From contig JAEUOR010000036.1 of the NCBI GenBank assembly GCA_016790635.1, forward strand, positions 1-64,000: a stretch of 64,000 nucleotides of DNA, in the 5' to 3' direction. The notes beneath the pieces were generated by a model. It did not search any database, had not been told where the DNA came from, and worked only from the letters and a program-made list of their open reading frames with translations. Source of the stretch: Burkholderiales bacterium. GTDB lineage: Bacteria; Pseudomonadota; Gammaproteobacteria; Burkholderiales; JAEUOS01. Position numbers and translations under genes: made by a program. Shown here piece after piece: positions 26,418 through 38,686 of the stretch (the stretch's first letter is position 1; each line of letters begins with the position of its first letter).

Positions 26418-26479
26418 ACCGTCCGCCCTGTCGAGCATTCGCCGGTGGCGATACCAAGGAGGGCGCGGTACCGGCTGGC

Positions 26480-26485
26480 TATAAT
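26480..26485 (+). promoter_or_regulatory. Candidate -10 box for argS
   Basis: A perfect TATAAT lies 36 bases before the argS ATG in the only non-coding gap of this stretch. No convincing TTGACA is found 16-18 bases upstream, so the promoter is tentative. Confidence 0.35.
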
Positions 26486-26520
26486 TTGCGATTGCCCTTG
26501 CGCATCACTGCGCTCCCGTC

Positions 26521-28245
26521 ATGCTTCCCGCCATTCGCGCGCAGATCACCGCCAGCATCGAGAACGCGCTCGCTGCCATCGGCACGGCGCCGCACCCGCC
26601 GGTGGTGCTGGAGCGCCCCAAGGCCGCAGCGCACGGCGACCTGGCCTGCAACATCGCCATGCAGCTGGCCAAGTCGCACAAGCGCAATCCGCGCGAACTC
26701 GCGACAGCGCTGGTCGCTGCCATCGGCGCGGCCGGCGACTCGCCGATCGCCTCCGCCGAGGTCGCCGGCCCGGGCTTCATCAACCTGCGCATCAAGCCCG
26801 CGGCCAAGCTGGCGGTCATCGGTGCCGCCCTGGCAGAAACCGATGCTTTCGGCAATTCGCGTGCCGCGGACGCCGGACGCCTGATGGTCGAATTCGTCTC
26901 CGCCAACCCGACCGGCCCGCTGCACGTCGGTCACGGCCGCCAGGCGGCGCTCGGCGACGCGCTGTGCAACCTGTTCGCCGCGCGCGGTTTCGAGGTGACG
27001 CGCGAGTTCTATTACAACGATGCCGGGGCGCAGATCGCCAACCTGGCGCTGTCGGTGCAGGCGCGCTGCCGCGGCCTCGCGCCCGGCGACGCCGACTGGC
27101 CCGAGGCGGCCTACAACGGCGAGTACATCGCCGACATCGCAGAGGACTACCTGGCGAGGAAATCGGTCAAGGCGGCCGACATCGAGGTCACTGCGAGCGG
27201 CGATGTCGAGGACCTGGGCGCGATCCGGCGCTTCGCGGTCGCGGCGCTGCGCCGCGAGCAGGACCTCGACCTGCAGGTCTTCGGCGTGCGCTTCGACAAC
27301 TACTACCTCGAGTCGTCGCTCTACACCGACGGCCGGGTCGACGCCGCGGTGGCAGCCATGCGCGCCTCGGGCAGGACCTACGAGGAGGGCGGCGCGCTGT
27401 GGTTGAAGAGCACCGACTTCGGCGACGACAAGGACCGCGTCATGAAGAAGTCCGACGCGACCTACACCTACTTCGTCCCCGACGTGGCCTATCACATCGC
27501 CAAGTGGCAGCGCGGCTACTCGCGCGTGGTCAACGTGCAGGGCTCCGACCACCACGGCACCATCGCGCGCGTGCGCGCCGGCTTGCAGGCCAGCGGTGCC
27601 GGCATACCGCCGGGGTGGCCCGACTACGTGCTGCACAAGATGGTCACGGTCATGAAGGGCGGCGCCGAGGTCAAGATCTCCAAGCGCGCCGGGTCCTACG
27701 TGACGCTGCGCGACTTGATCGAGATGTCCGGCGGCGGCACCGGCGAGGCCGAACTGGCGCGCGGGCGCGACGCTGTGCGCTTTTTCCTGGTTTCGCGCAA
27801 GGCCGACACCGAATTCGTTTTCGACGTCGATCTGGCGCAGAAGGCCGGCGACGAGAATCCGGTCTACTACGTGCAGTACGCGCATGCGCGCATCGTGAGC
27901 GTGCTGTCCTCATGGGACGAGCGCTGGCGCTCGCGCGCGGCCGAACTGGCGGCCGTGCCGCTTGACGCCCTGCTCCACGAGCGTGAACTGGCATTGGCGC
28001 AAAAGCTGGGTGAACTGCCCGGCGTGATCGAGGCGGCGGCACGCGACCTGGCGCCGCACGACCTGGCGTTCTACGCACGCGAGGTGGCGGCCGCCTTCCA
28101 CGCGGTCTATAACGAGCGTGAACTGCGCGTCCTCAGCGCTGCCGAAGAGGTTAAACTCGCCAGGCTCGCGCTGTACGCGGCGACCGCCCAGGTGATTCGC
28201 AACACGCTGGCCAAGCTGGGCGTGGGCGCGCCTGAGCACATGTGA
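26521..28245 (+). CDS. argS: Arginyl-tRNA synthetase
   Basis: A 574-residue class I aminoacyl-tRNA synthetase that charges tRNA-Arg. The HIGH motif appears as PLHVGHGR after VSANPTG (near residue 135), and the catalytic lysine region as [11 protein letters not shown] near residue 384. The N-terminal Add-1 domain and C-terminal DALR anticodon domain ([14 protein letters not shown] onward) are both complete. Length matches the family. A possible TATAAT promoter lies upstream; the SPOR-domain gene follows closely. Confidence 0.97.
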   Translation: MLPAIRAQITASIENALAAIGTAPHPPVVLERPKAAAHGDLACNIAMQLAKSHKRNPRELATALVAAIGAAGDSPIASAEVAGPGFINLRIKPAAKLAVIGAALAETDAFGNSRAADAGRLMVEFVSANPTGPLHVGHGRQAALGDALCNLFAARGFEVTREFYYNDAGAQIANLALSVQARCRGLAPGDADWPEAAYNGEYIADIAEDYLARKSVKAADIEVTASGDVEDLGAIRRFAVAALRREQDLDLQVFGVRFDNYYLESSLYTDGRVDAAVAAMRASGRTYEEGGALWLKSTDFGDDKDRVMKKSDATYTYFVPDVAYHIAKWQRGYSRVVNVQGSDHHGTIARVRAGLQASGAGIPPGWPDYVLHKMVTVMKGGAEVKISKRAGSYVTLRDLIEMSGGGTGEAELARGRDAVRFFLVSRKADTEFVFDVDLAQKAGDENPVYYVQYAHARIVSVLSSWDERWRSRAAELAAVPLDALLHERELALAQKLGELPGVIEAAARDLAPHDLAFYAREVAAAFHAVYNERELRVLSAAEEVKLARLALYAATAQVIRNTLAKLGVGAPEHM

Positions 28246-28252
28246 GGCTGCC

Positions 28253-28954
28253 ATTCCAAACGTAAACCCGCCCAAGAACGCGCGCTCCGGCCGTGCCGGC
28301 GCCCCTCGGCGCGGCGGCACGCTGGTGGGCATCGTCATCGGCCTGATGCTGGGTCTCATCATCGCCGCCTCGGTCGCGCTGTTCCTGACCAAGGGGCCCA
28401 AGCCTTTCGCCGACAAGACCGCGCGCCCGCCCAGCACGGCCGCGCCCAAGGGCGCGCCCAACGACGATCCCAACAAGCCGCTCTTCGGCAAGGATGCCAA
28501 GTCCCATCCCTCCGCGGTCCCCAAGGACGGCAAGGATGGCGAGAAGCGCTTTTCGTTCTACGACATCCTGCCCGGCAAGGAAGAAGTGATCGACCCGCGC
28601 AAGGCGGCGCCTACGGCCAAGGTCGAGCCGAAGGCGGAGTCCCGCGCGGATGCGGCCAAGTCCGACCCCGCCCGCGGCGACGCTGCCAAGGCCGACGCCA
28701 AGGCGCCCGCGGGCGAGCGCTACTTCCTCCAAGCCGGGGCCTTCGGCTCGGCGGGCGATGCCGACAACCAGAAGGCCAAGCTGGCGCTGATGGGATTCGA
28801 GGCACGCGTCGAGTCGATCGACATCGAAAACAAGGGCACCGTCTACCGCGTGCGCATGGGGCCCTACAATCGGCTCGAGGACATCAACCGCATTCGCGCG
28901 ACCCTGACGCAGAACAACGTCGACGCCGCGCTGATCCGCGTGCGCGAACCCTGA
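28253..28954 (+). CDS. SPOR-domain membrane protein, probable ATT start
   Basis: A single-pass protein of about 233 residues: a short basic cytoplasmic part, one membrane helix (GIVIGLMLGLIIAASVALFL), a long lysine/alanine/proline-rich periplasmic linker and a C-terminal SPOR domain (RYFLQAGAFGSAGDADNQKA to the end) that binds denuded peptidoglycan at division sites. The first ATG/GTG/TTG in frame is GTG 28325, which would leave no cytoplasmic tail. Reading from ATT at 28253 gives PNVNPPKNARSGRAGAPRRG before the helix, the usual form in argS-linked SPOR proteins, with GAGG upstream. I therefore extend to the ATT; certainty about the start is moderate. Confidence 0.75.
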   Translation: MPNVNPPKNARSGRAGAPRRGGTLVGIVIGLMLGLIIAASVALFLTKGPKPFADKTARPPSTAAPKGAPNDDPNKPLFGKDAKSHPSAVPKDGKDGEKRFSFYDILPGKEEVIDPRKAAPTAKVEPKAESRADAAKSDPARGDAAKADAKAPAGERYFLQAGAFGSAGDADNQKAKLALMGFEARVESIDIENKGTVYRVRMGPYNRLEDINRIRATLTQNNVDAALIRVREP

Positions 28955-28986
28955 TCGCGGTCACGCCAATGCCCACGGAGGTGGTC

Positions 28987-29643
28987 ATGCGTATTCTCGC
29001 CAGGCTGGCAGTCACGCTCCTTGTGACCGGGTTGGTCGGCGCTGCGGCGGTGCAGGCGCAGGTGCGCACCACGCTTCCCTACCGCACCATCGATCCGCCG
29101 CTGGCGCCGGTCGCCGGCGTGCTGGGCGACAGCCCGCGCGACAAGATCGAGGTGATCCAGTTCTTCTACTACGGCTGCCCGCACTGCTTCGACCAGCAAC
29201 CGCTGATCGAGGACTGGCTTGCCAAGAAGCCGGCGGACGTCGAGTTCCGCTACCTGCCGGCGCTGCGCGACGACAAGTGGCTAACCCTGACGCGCGCCTA
29301 CTTCGCCCTCGAGCGGCTCGGCGAGGTGACGCGACTGCATCGACCGATCTACGACGTGATCAACTTCGATTCCGTGAACCTGGCAGAGGAGGCGCGCCTT
29401 ATCGACTGGGTGGCGCGCAACGGCGTGGATCGTGCGCGCTTCGTCGAGACCCTCCATTCGGACGAAACACGCGCCAAGGTCGAGGCGGTGCGCAAGCTCT
29501 CCAACGACTACAACGTGCGCGCCACGCCGACCCTGGTGGTGGCGGGAAAGTACCTGTTTGCCAGTGGGCAGGCCGGCAGCCATCATGAGGCGCTGCGTCT
29601 GCTCGACCAGTTCATCGAGGTCGCGCGGCGCGAAAAGCGCTAG
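28987..29643 (+). CDS. dsbA: Thiol:disulfide interchange protein DsbA
   Basis: A 218-residue periplasmic oxidoreductase. A signal peptide (MRILARLAVTLLVTGLVGAA) precedes the thioredoxin fold with the CPHC active site in FFYYGCPHCFDQQP and the cis-proline loop RATPTLVVAG. It introduces disulfides into exported proteins, with DsbB as expected re-oxidant (not in window). GGAGG sits just before the ATG at 28987; an in-frame ATG 18 bases upstream is less likely. A second DsbA-like gene follows. Confidence 0.92.
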   Translation: MRILARLAVTLLVTGLVGAAAVQAQVRTTLPYRTIDPPLAPVAGVLGDSPRDKIEVIQFFYYGCPHCFDQQPLIEDWLAKKPADVEFRYLPALRDDKWLTLTRAYFALERLGEVTRLHRPIYDVINFDSVNLAEEARLIDWVARNGVDRARFVETLHSDETRAKVEAVRKLSNDYNVRATPTLVVAGKYLFASGQAGSHHEALRLLDQFIEVARREKR

Positions 29644-29674
29644 CGCTGCCGGATTCGCCCGGAAAGGACATGCC

Positions 29675-30328
29675 GTGAAACCCAAGCGCAGAACCCTGAT
29701 CGCCGCATTGACCGCGGGAGCGGCCTTGCCTCTTGCTGCGCCCGTGCGCGCGCAACGCCGCGAACCGGACGCCGGCATCGACTACCGCGTACTCGATCCC
29801 ACGCAGCCCACCGAGTCGGGTTCCCGGATCGAGGTCATGGAGTTCTTCTGGTACGGCTGCCCGCACTGCTACGCGTTCGAGCCGCCGCTGAGCGCCTGGA
29901 TCCGCAGGCTGCCCTCAGATGTGGCCTTCCGGCGTCTGCCGGCGCAGTTCAATGCGACCTGGGCGCAGCACGCCAAGCTCTACTACGCCCTGGAGGCGCT
30001 GGGCCAGGTCGAACGGCTGCACAAGAGGTGCTTTGACACCATCCATCTGGATCGTCGTTCGCTGGTGCAGGACGCCGACATGACCGAATGGGCGGTGTCC
30101 AACGGCATCGACCGCGCACGCTTCAGCGAGGCTCTCAATTCCGCCGAGACCGCCACCAAGATGTCGCTGGCGCGACAGACGCTCATCAACTATCGCATCG
30201 ACGGCGTGCCGGCCATGGCCGTGAACGGCCGCTACCTCACCTCGCCTGCGATCGTCGGCAGCCACGAAGGCTGCCTGCAGGTGCTGGACTTCCTGATCGT
30301 CGAGGAACGCAAGCGCAAGCGCTCCTAG
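29675..30328 (+). CDS. Second DsbA-like thiol:disulfide oxidoreductase
   Basis: A 217-residue paralogue of the preceding protein with its own signal peptide (KRRTLIAALTAGAALPLAAP; the RR could also suit Tat export) and CPHC active site in FFWYGCPHCYAFEPP, plus the cis-Pro region IDGVPAMAVNG. GTG start with GGAAAGGA upstream. The active-site dipeptide PH is the DsbA type, so it is probably an oxidase rather than an isomerase. Tandem DsbA genes of different sequence suggest division of substrates. The C-terminus is strongly basic (ERKRKRS). Confidence 0.88.
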   Translation: MKPKRRTLIAALTAGAALPLAAPVRAQRREPDAGIDYRVLDPTQPTESGSRIEVMEFFWYGCPHCYAFEPPLSAWIRRLPSDVAFRRLPAQFNATWAQHAKLYYALEALGQVERLHKRCFDTIHLDRRSLVQDADMTEWAVSNGIDRARFSEALNSAETATKMSLARQTLINYRIDGVPAMAVNGRYLTSPAIVGSHEGCLQVLDFLIVEERKRKRS

Positions 30329-30347
30329 GAGCCTTGAACGCGACGAC

Positions 30348-30557
30348 TCAGCCGCCGGCCTGCGCGCGCCGGCGGATCGCTGCCCATACCTGCTTGCGCG
30401 CGGCGTCGTCCATGCGCGACCAGGCCGCGATTTCCTCGAGCGTGCGCAGGCAGCCGACACACTTTGCACCGCCCTCATCAAGGCGGCAGATGCCGATGCA
30501 GGGCGACGCCACGGGCAGCGCGGGCGTGATGCCGCCGACAGGCGGATTCGCGGCCAC
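30348..30557 (-). CDS. DUF1289 small Cys-rich protein
   Basis: A 69-residue protein with the DUF1289 pattern SPCIGICRLDEGGAKCVGC followed by LRTLEEIAAWSRM. The four cysteines probably bind zinc or an iron-sulfur centre. The GTG start lies two bases after the ghrA stop. The role is unknown; members are widespread in proteobacteria and often ride at the end of metabolic operons. Confidence 0.8.
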   Translation of the reverse strand: MAANPPVGGITPALPVASPCIGICRLDEGGAKCVGCLRTLEEIAAWSRMDDAARKQVWAAIRRRAQAGG

Positions 30558-30559
30558 CC

Positions 30560-31486
30560 TCAGTAACCCCGCACCCGGTCGATCAACCCGTCGACCGGGA
30601 GGCCGCGCTCGATGCGGCGGATCTTGTCGGCGATCTGCCGCATCGAGACCTCGATCACGGTCTGCGCCGAGATGTGCGGTGTGATCGTGATGCGCGGATG
30701 ACGCCAGAGCGGCGAATCCGCCGGCAACGGCTCGGCCGCAAAGACATCCAGGGTCGCGCCGGCCAGATGTCCGTTGTCCAGGAGCGCAAGCAGGTCCGCC
30801 TCGATCAGGTGCCCACCGCGGCCGATACCGACCACGTGCGCTCCGGCCGGCAGGCCAAGCATGAGGTCGCGATCGAGAATACCGCGCGTGGCCTCGGTCA
30901 GGGGCAGGAGGCACACCAGGAGGTTGCTGGCGGCCAAGAACGCCGCGCGCTCATCCGCCCCGGCATGACAGGTCACCCCTGCGATGGCCTGGCGGCTGCG
31001 GCTCCAGCCGCGCACCGCGAAGCCCATCCCGACCAGATAACGCGCGACTCGCGCGCCCAGCACGCCCAAGCCCATGATCCCGATCGAGAACGACGCACGC
31101 GGCGTGAACGGCAACTGCCGCCATTGCGAACGCGCCTGCTGGCGCGCGTAGTCGTCGGTGCGGCGCAGCGCGCGCAACGCGCACCACGCCACGTACTCCT
31201 CCATCTGTTCGCCCATGCCGGCGTCGGTCACGCGCACCAGCGGTACACCCGCCGGCAACGCGCGACCGTCCAGGATGGCATCCACCCCGGCGCCCAGGTT
31301 CATGATCGCCTTCAAGCACGACTGCCCGTGGAAAAAATCGGCTGGCGGCTTCCAGCACACCGCGTAATCGCACGACGCCTTGTCGCCGTCGGCGAAGCGA
31401 TGCACGCGCGCCTCGGGCAAGGCGGAGGCCAATACATCGGCCCACGCCGGTGCGTCCTCGTCTTCGGCGAAAAAAAGCACGTCCAT
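30560..31486 (-). CDS. ghrA: Glyoxylate/hydroxypyruvate reductase (GhrA-like)
   Basis: A 308-residue D-2-hydroxyacid dehydrogenase that reduces glyoxylate or hydroxypyruvate with NADPH. The Rossmann motif is GIMGLGVLGARVARYL near residue 140, followed by GWSRS (the serine/arginine side typical of NADP preference). Catalytic arginine, glutamate and histidine regions are GIGRGGH, DVFAAEPLP and ITPHIS. It ends the liuBCD unit by position (8 bases after liuD), although no link to leucine breakdown is known. Confidence 0.87.
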   Translation of the reverse strand: MDVLFFAEDEDAPAWADVLASALPEARVHRFADGDKASCDYAVCWKPPADFFHGQSCLKAIMNLGAGVDAILDGRALPAGVPLVRVTDAGMGEQMEEYVAWCALRALRRTDDYARQQARSQWRQLPFTPRASFSIGIMGLGVLGARVARYLVGMGFAVRGWSRSRQAIAGVTCHAGADERAAFLAASNLLVCLLPLTEATRGILDRDLMLGLPAGAHVVGIGRGGHLIEADLLALLDNGHLAGATLDVFAAEPLPADSPLWRHPRITITPHISAQTVIEVSMRQIADKIRRIERGLPVDGLIDRVRGY

Positions 31487-31494
31487 GCGTGCAC

Positions 31495-33461
<1,967 letters not shown>

Positions 33462-33462
<1 letters not shown>

Positions 33463-34271
33463 CAGTCTGCCCCGGTTTCCAGATCGGCAACCCAGGAGGG
33501 CCTGCGTTTTTCCAGGAACGAAGCAATGCCTTCCCTGCCTTCGGCCGAGGCGCGCGCATCAGCGATGCGGCGCGCGGTCGCGGCGCGCACTGCCGGTGTC
33601 AGCCGCGTGCCGCCGGACAACGCGATCAACTTCTTGGACTCGGCCAGCGCGCGCGCGCCGCCCAGCACCAGATGCCCGAGCAGGTCGTTGACCCGGTCGT
33701 CGAGTTCCCCGGTCGGGCAGATGTCGTGCACGAAGCCGATGCGATAGGCCTCGGCGGCATCGAAGCGCTCGGCCGACAGGAAGTAGCGCCCCGCAGCACG
33801 TTCGCCCATGGCACGCACGACGTAGGGCGAGATGACGGCCGGTATCAGCCCCAGCTTGACCTCGGAGAGGCAGAACGACGCCTCCACAGAAGCGATGGCC
33901 ATGTCGCAGGCGGCCACGAAACCCATTCCGCCGGCATAGGCGTTGCCGTGCACGCGCGCCACGGTCGGCTTGGGAAAACTGGCCAGCGCCCACAGGGTGT
34001 CGGCCAGCGCCTGGGCGTCGCGTGTGTTCCTCGCCTTCGAATAGGTCGAGGTGCGCTGCATCCAGTTGAGGTCGCCCCCCGAGCAAAAGGATTTGCCGTG
34101 GCCGGCCAGCACCATGGCGCGCACGCCGCGATCGCGCGCCAGAGCCTTGAGCAGCGCGTGCATCTCGGCGATCACGACGTCGTTGAGCGCGTTGTGTATT
34201 TCGGGACGGTTGAACCAGACGATGGCGACCTGGTTGCGGATGTCGACCGCGAGCGTGGTGGGTTTGGACAT
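33462..34271 (-). CDS. liuC: Enoyl-CoA hydratase family, methylglutaconyl-CoA hydratase
   Basis: A 269-residue crotonase. The oxyanion-hole segments SFCSGGDLNWMQR and VHGNAYAGGMGFVAACDMAIA and the second glutamate loop are visible. Between the two MCC subunit genes it is most simply methylglutaconyl-CoA hydratase, which hydrates 3-methylglutaconyl-CoA to HMG-CoA. The start ATG lies 8 bases after the liuB stop. HMG-CoA lyase (liuE) is not found nearby. Confidence 0.88.
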
Positions 34272-34279
34272 GGTCGGAT

Positions 34280-35887
<1,608 letters not shown>

Positions 35888-36106
35888 GCGATGAGAGGAG
35901 TGTGTGCTGTCGCTGTGATCGGAACGAAGCGACGGCCGGATTCACCGCGAAATCTACTACGAAGTCACTACGAAGCCGCGCGCTTCGCAGTAGCGCGTAC
36001 CGAAATCGTCGGAGACGTGTTCGCCTGACAGGCACCGCGCCGCTTGCGCGTGGTTCCAGGCAGGGCGCGCCGCGCGCTCGCCCCCCGCGAGCCTGCGATT
36101 CGCCCC

Positions 36107-36613
36107 TTATTTCCTCGGCAATGTGTAGAGAGGGTCGTCCATGCCGTGCTTCTGCTGGACGAATTCCTCCGGGAGGCGCACGGGGCCGTCAAGCGGCTCC
36201 GGCACCATGTCCCCGTGCACGAGGGTGCGATAGGCGACTTTCCATTCGCCATTCCTCTTCTCGAAACGGTCCAGGTAGCGCGCTGAGGCGGTCACCCGAC
36301 GGTCCTTGAAGCGCTGCAGCACCAGGACGTAGGTCTCGACAAAAGCCCGGTCCCTTGCCGTGAACTCGATCAGCACGTTGGTGTTGAAGTGCATCGAGTG
36401 CTCCTGCAGGGCGTGCATCCTGGCGATATGCGCAAGGAAGCTGTCCGCGGGGCCGTTGAAGAAGCCGTGGTCGTCGATGGCATCGTCGTGGTAAAGGGTC
36501 CGTGCCAGCGCCCAATCCTGCCGGTCGACCCCGCGCGCGAAGCGATTCAGGCAATCCTCGATGGCGACCCTCGCCTCGAGTTCTTCAAGAAAATTGTCGA
36601 AGACCACGTTCAT
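36107..36613 (-). CDS. NTF2/SnoaL-like protein
   Basis: A 168-residue protein with the cone-shaped NTF2-like fold of SnoaL-type cyclases and dioxygenase beta subunits: LEARVAIEDCLNRFARGVDRQ, DWALARTLYHDDAIDDHGFF and later RFKDRRVTASARYLDRFEKR, WKVAYRTLVHGD. ATG at 36613 with GGAG upstream; a longer in-frame start is unlikely. Last gene of the leftward ior unit, so perhaps it acts on an aromatic intermediate or helps an oxygenase. Function unknown. Confidence 0.75.
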   Translation of the reverse strand: MNVVFDNFLEELEARVAIEDCLNRFARGVDRQDWALARTLYHDDAIDDHGFFNGPADSFLAHIARMHALQEHSMHFNTNVLIEFTARDRAFVETYVLVLQRFKDRRVTASARYLDRFEKRNGEWKVAYRTLVHGDMVPEPLDGPVRLPEEFVQQKHGMDDPLYTLPRK

Positions 36614-36712
36614 TCTCCGTGAAAAAATGAAGTCGGGTGGGGTCGCCGGAGCAGGGCAGGTGATCATCGGCCCGGGCCGTGGCGCCAACACCGATTATCA
36701 CGGCCCGTTACA

Positions 36713-37171
36713 TCAAGGTGTCCTCGCCAGTTCATAGCGTTCGTCCGATCGGTATCTCTCCAGCGCAGCCCGAAGGTCCGCGGGGATTTCGATCGCCTTC
36801 TTGCCGCCCATGTCCACGAATACAACGGTGAGGTTGGCGACGAGTTTCAGGTCAGTCGCTTGCGCTGCACCCTGGCCGCGCATCGTGATGTCCAGACTCA
36901 AGGACGACGTCCCCAAGCGACTGACGACCAGCCCGGCTTCCAGGGTCTCACCGAGGAAGCCCGGGTTCTTAAAATCGATTTGCAGCTTGACCACAGGGAT
37001 GGCGATCGCGCGCGGTCCGTGCAGCGTCGCGAAATCGCAGCCCAGTCCGTGCTTGAACCAGTGCTCGACGACGTCATTGATCATCTCCGCGTAGCGCGGG
37101 TAGAAGACGATCCCCGCCGGATCGCAATGCCGGAAGGAAATCTCCAGCGCGGTGCGGTGAACTTCCGTCAT
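36713..37171 (-). CDS. Acyl-CoA thioesterase, 4-hydroxybenzoyl-CoA thioesterase family
   Basis: A 152-residue hot-dog fold thioesterase with the catalytic aspartate segment RHCDPAGIVFYPRYAEM near the N-terminus, typical of the 4HBT/YbgC group. It would hydrolyse an acyl- or aroyl-CoA. Encoded six bases after iorB, it could release the free acid from the arylacetyl-CoA formed by IorAB or recycle CoA from dead-end thioesters. Confidence 0.85.
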   Translation of the reverse strand: MTEVHRTALEISFRHCDPAGIVFYPRYAEMINDVVEHWFKHGLGCDFATLHGPRAIAIPVVKLQIDFKNPGFLGETLEAGLVVSRLGTSSLSLDITMRGQGAAQATDLKLVANLTVVFVDMGGKKAIEIPADLRAALERYRSDERYELARTP

Positions 37172-37177
37172 GCGAAC

Positions 37178-38686
37178 CTACGCGAGCGCCGCCAGGCAAG
37201 CCCGCAGCTTGACGCCGGACTCATCCGCGAGCGCGGCCTCGCGCATTTCGCGCACCGACGGGGCGCCCGGCGCGGACCGGTCGAGCGCGCCGAGGATCGC
37301 CTGGTAGTTGGCGAAACCGCGCGCGTGCGTGTCGCCATATCCCTTGATCAGCCGCGGGCATTCGGCGATCTCGCAGGCCAGCGCATAGTCGTCTGCCACC
37401 GCCTTGCCGATACGCCCGAGCCAGTCGCGCATGGCGGCGGTCTCGCGCTCGTAGCGCAGCGAGCGGCGCCGCAAGCCGCGGCACGCGGCCACCGCGTAGA
37501 GCATCAGGAAGCCGCCCAGCGAACTCGTGCGGATCACCCGGCCCTGCCTCGTCAATCGTCGGAGCAGCGCGCGCGACAGGCGGCTGGCCAGCAGCCAACG
37601 GCCAAGGCCCGCGGGCGCCGTATCGGCGATTTCCTCCAGTCTCGGATGGAAATACTCGTGGATATGCAGCACCTGGCCGGCCTCTGCCCGCGCTTCGCGG
37701 TGCACACGCGCGAAGCGCGAGCGTCTCAGCTTCAGTTCCGCGACGCGCGCGACGTCCTCGAAGGTCATCCACAGCGCCAGGTAACGGGCGGTCTCGCGCA
37801 GGAGGCGCCAGCTCCCGTCGCCAAAGCGTCGATCGAGTTCCGCAACCGGCGCTAAGCGGTCCAGCAATTCGCCGGCGTAGGCGAGATCCTGGTAGTCCGC
37901 TGCGCGCGCCAGGGCAGGCTCGATGATGTCGGCGCAGGCGGCAGGAAGCTCGCTCGCCGCCCTGCGCAGGAGCTCTCCCAGGCGCGGATCGGGTGCGAGG
38001 CGATTCGCTGCCGATACCGGCCCGGCCTCAGGCTCCTTAAGGAATGCGTCGTGCCCCGCCGCGAAGGCCTGCAAGCTCGCCGCGACGCCCACCCCGCCCC
38101 GAACGATCGCCGCTTCGCAGGCCTGCCGGTCCCAGGGCAGCGCGCCCGACGCCGCCAGCGCGCCGAACAGCGGGCCGCTGATCACGCTGCCGCATTGTTC
38201 CGCGAGCTGCGCGAAATCGCGCGCGACATACCGCTGCGCGGCCTCGCGTCCGGTATCGATGAACGGCTCCGACGATACCCGACCGTCACCCATCGCCATC
38301 TTCTCGTCGATGGCGTAGACACGATGGGACGACGTGATCAGCAAGGTCTTGTCCGGCGTCACGATACCGCGCTGGACCGCCCGCGCCGACTCCATGAGCT
38401 CGGAGGCGATCACGACGTCTACATCGCCCGGTGTCGGCATCAGGCTGAAGACCGGCTGGCGCGACAGGTCGCGCGCGACCGGCAGCACCTCCACGTAGTA
38501 GAGCGTGGCGCCGGTCCGCTGGGCGACGCCGGGAACCGAGGTGGACTGGGCGTAGTAGCTCTCGCACTCCGCGGCATCGACGATCCAGTCGGCCAGCACG
38601 CCTCCGCCCTCGCCGCCCATCGCAAGGATGGCGATCTTGATCGGGCGCGCGCGCATGGCCGAAGCGGACATCGCGTCACGCGACAT
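37178..38686 (-). CDS. iorB: Indolepyruvate ferredoxin oxidoreductase beta subunit (IorB)
   Basis: About 502 residues. The N-terminal 190 residues are the gamma/beta-type POR domain (IKIAILAMGGEGGGVLADWIV, SVPGVAQRTGATLYYVEVLP); the remaining 300 residues are a DUF6537-like helical extension found in long IorB proteins. With IorA it oxidatively decarboxylates an arylpyruvate (indole-, phenyl- or hydroxyphenylpyruvate) to arylacetyl-CoA. The start is uncertain: ATG 38686 overlaps iorA by 11 bases, with further ATGs at 38671 and 38656; a TTG lies upstream. Confidence 0.88.
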   Translation of the reverse strand: MSRDAMSASAMRARPIKIAILAMGGEGGGVLADWIVDAAECESYYAQSTSVPGVAQRTGATLYYVEVLPVARDLSRQPVFSLMPTPGDVDVVIASELMESARAVQRGIVTPDKTLLITSSHRVYAIDEKMAMGDGRVSSEPFIDTGREAAQRYVARDFAQLAEQCGSVISGPLFGALAASGALPWDRQACEAAIVRGGVGVAASLQAFAAGHDAFLKEPEAGPVSAANRLAPDPRLGELLRRAASELPAACADIIEPALARAADYQDLAYAGELLDRLAPVAELDRRFGDGSWRLLRETARYLALWMTFEDVARVAELKLRRSRFARVHREARAEAGQVLHIHEYFHPRLEEIADTAPAGLGRWLLASRLSRALLRRLTRQGRVIRTSSLGGFLMLYAVAACRGLRRRSLRYERETAAMRDWLGRIGKAVADDYALACEIAECPRLIKGYGDTHARGFANYQAILGALDRSAPGAPSVREMREAALADESGVKLRACLAALA

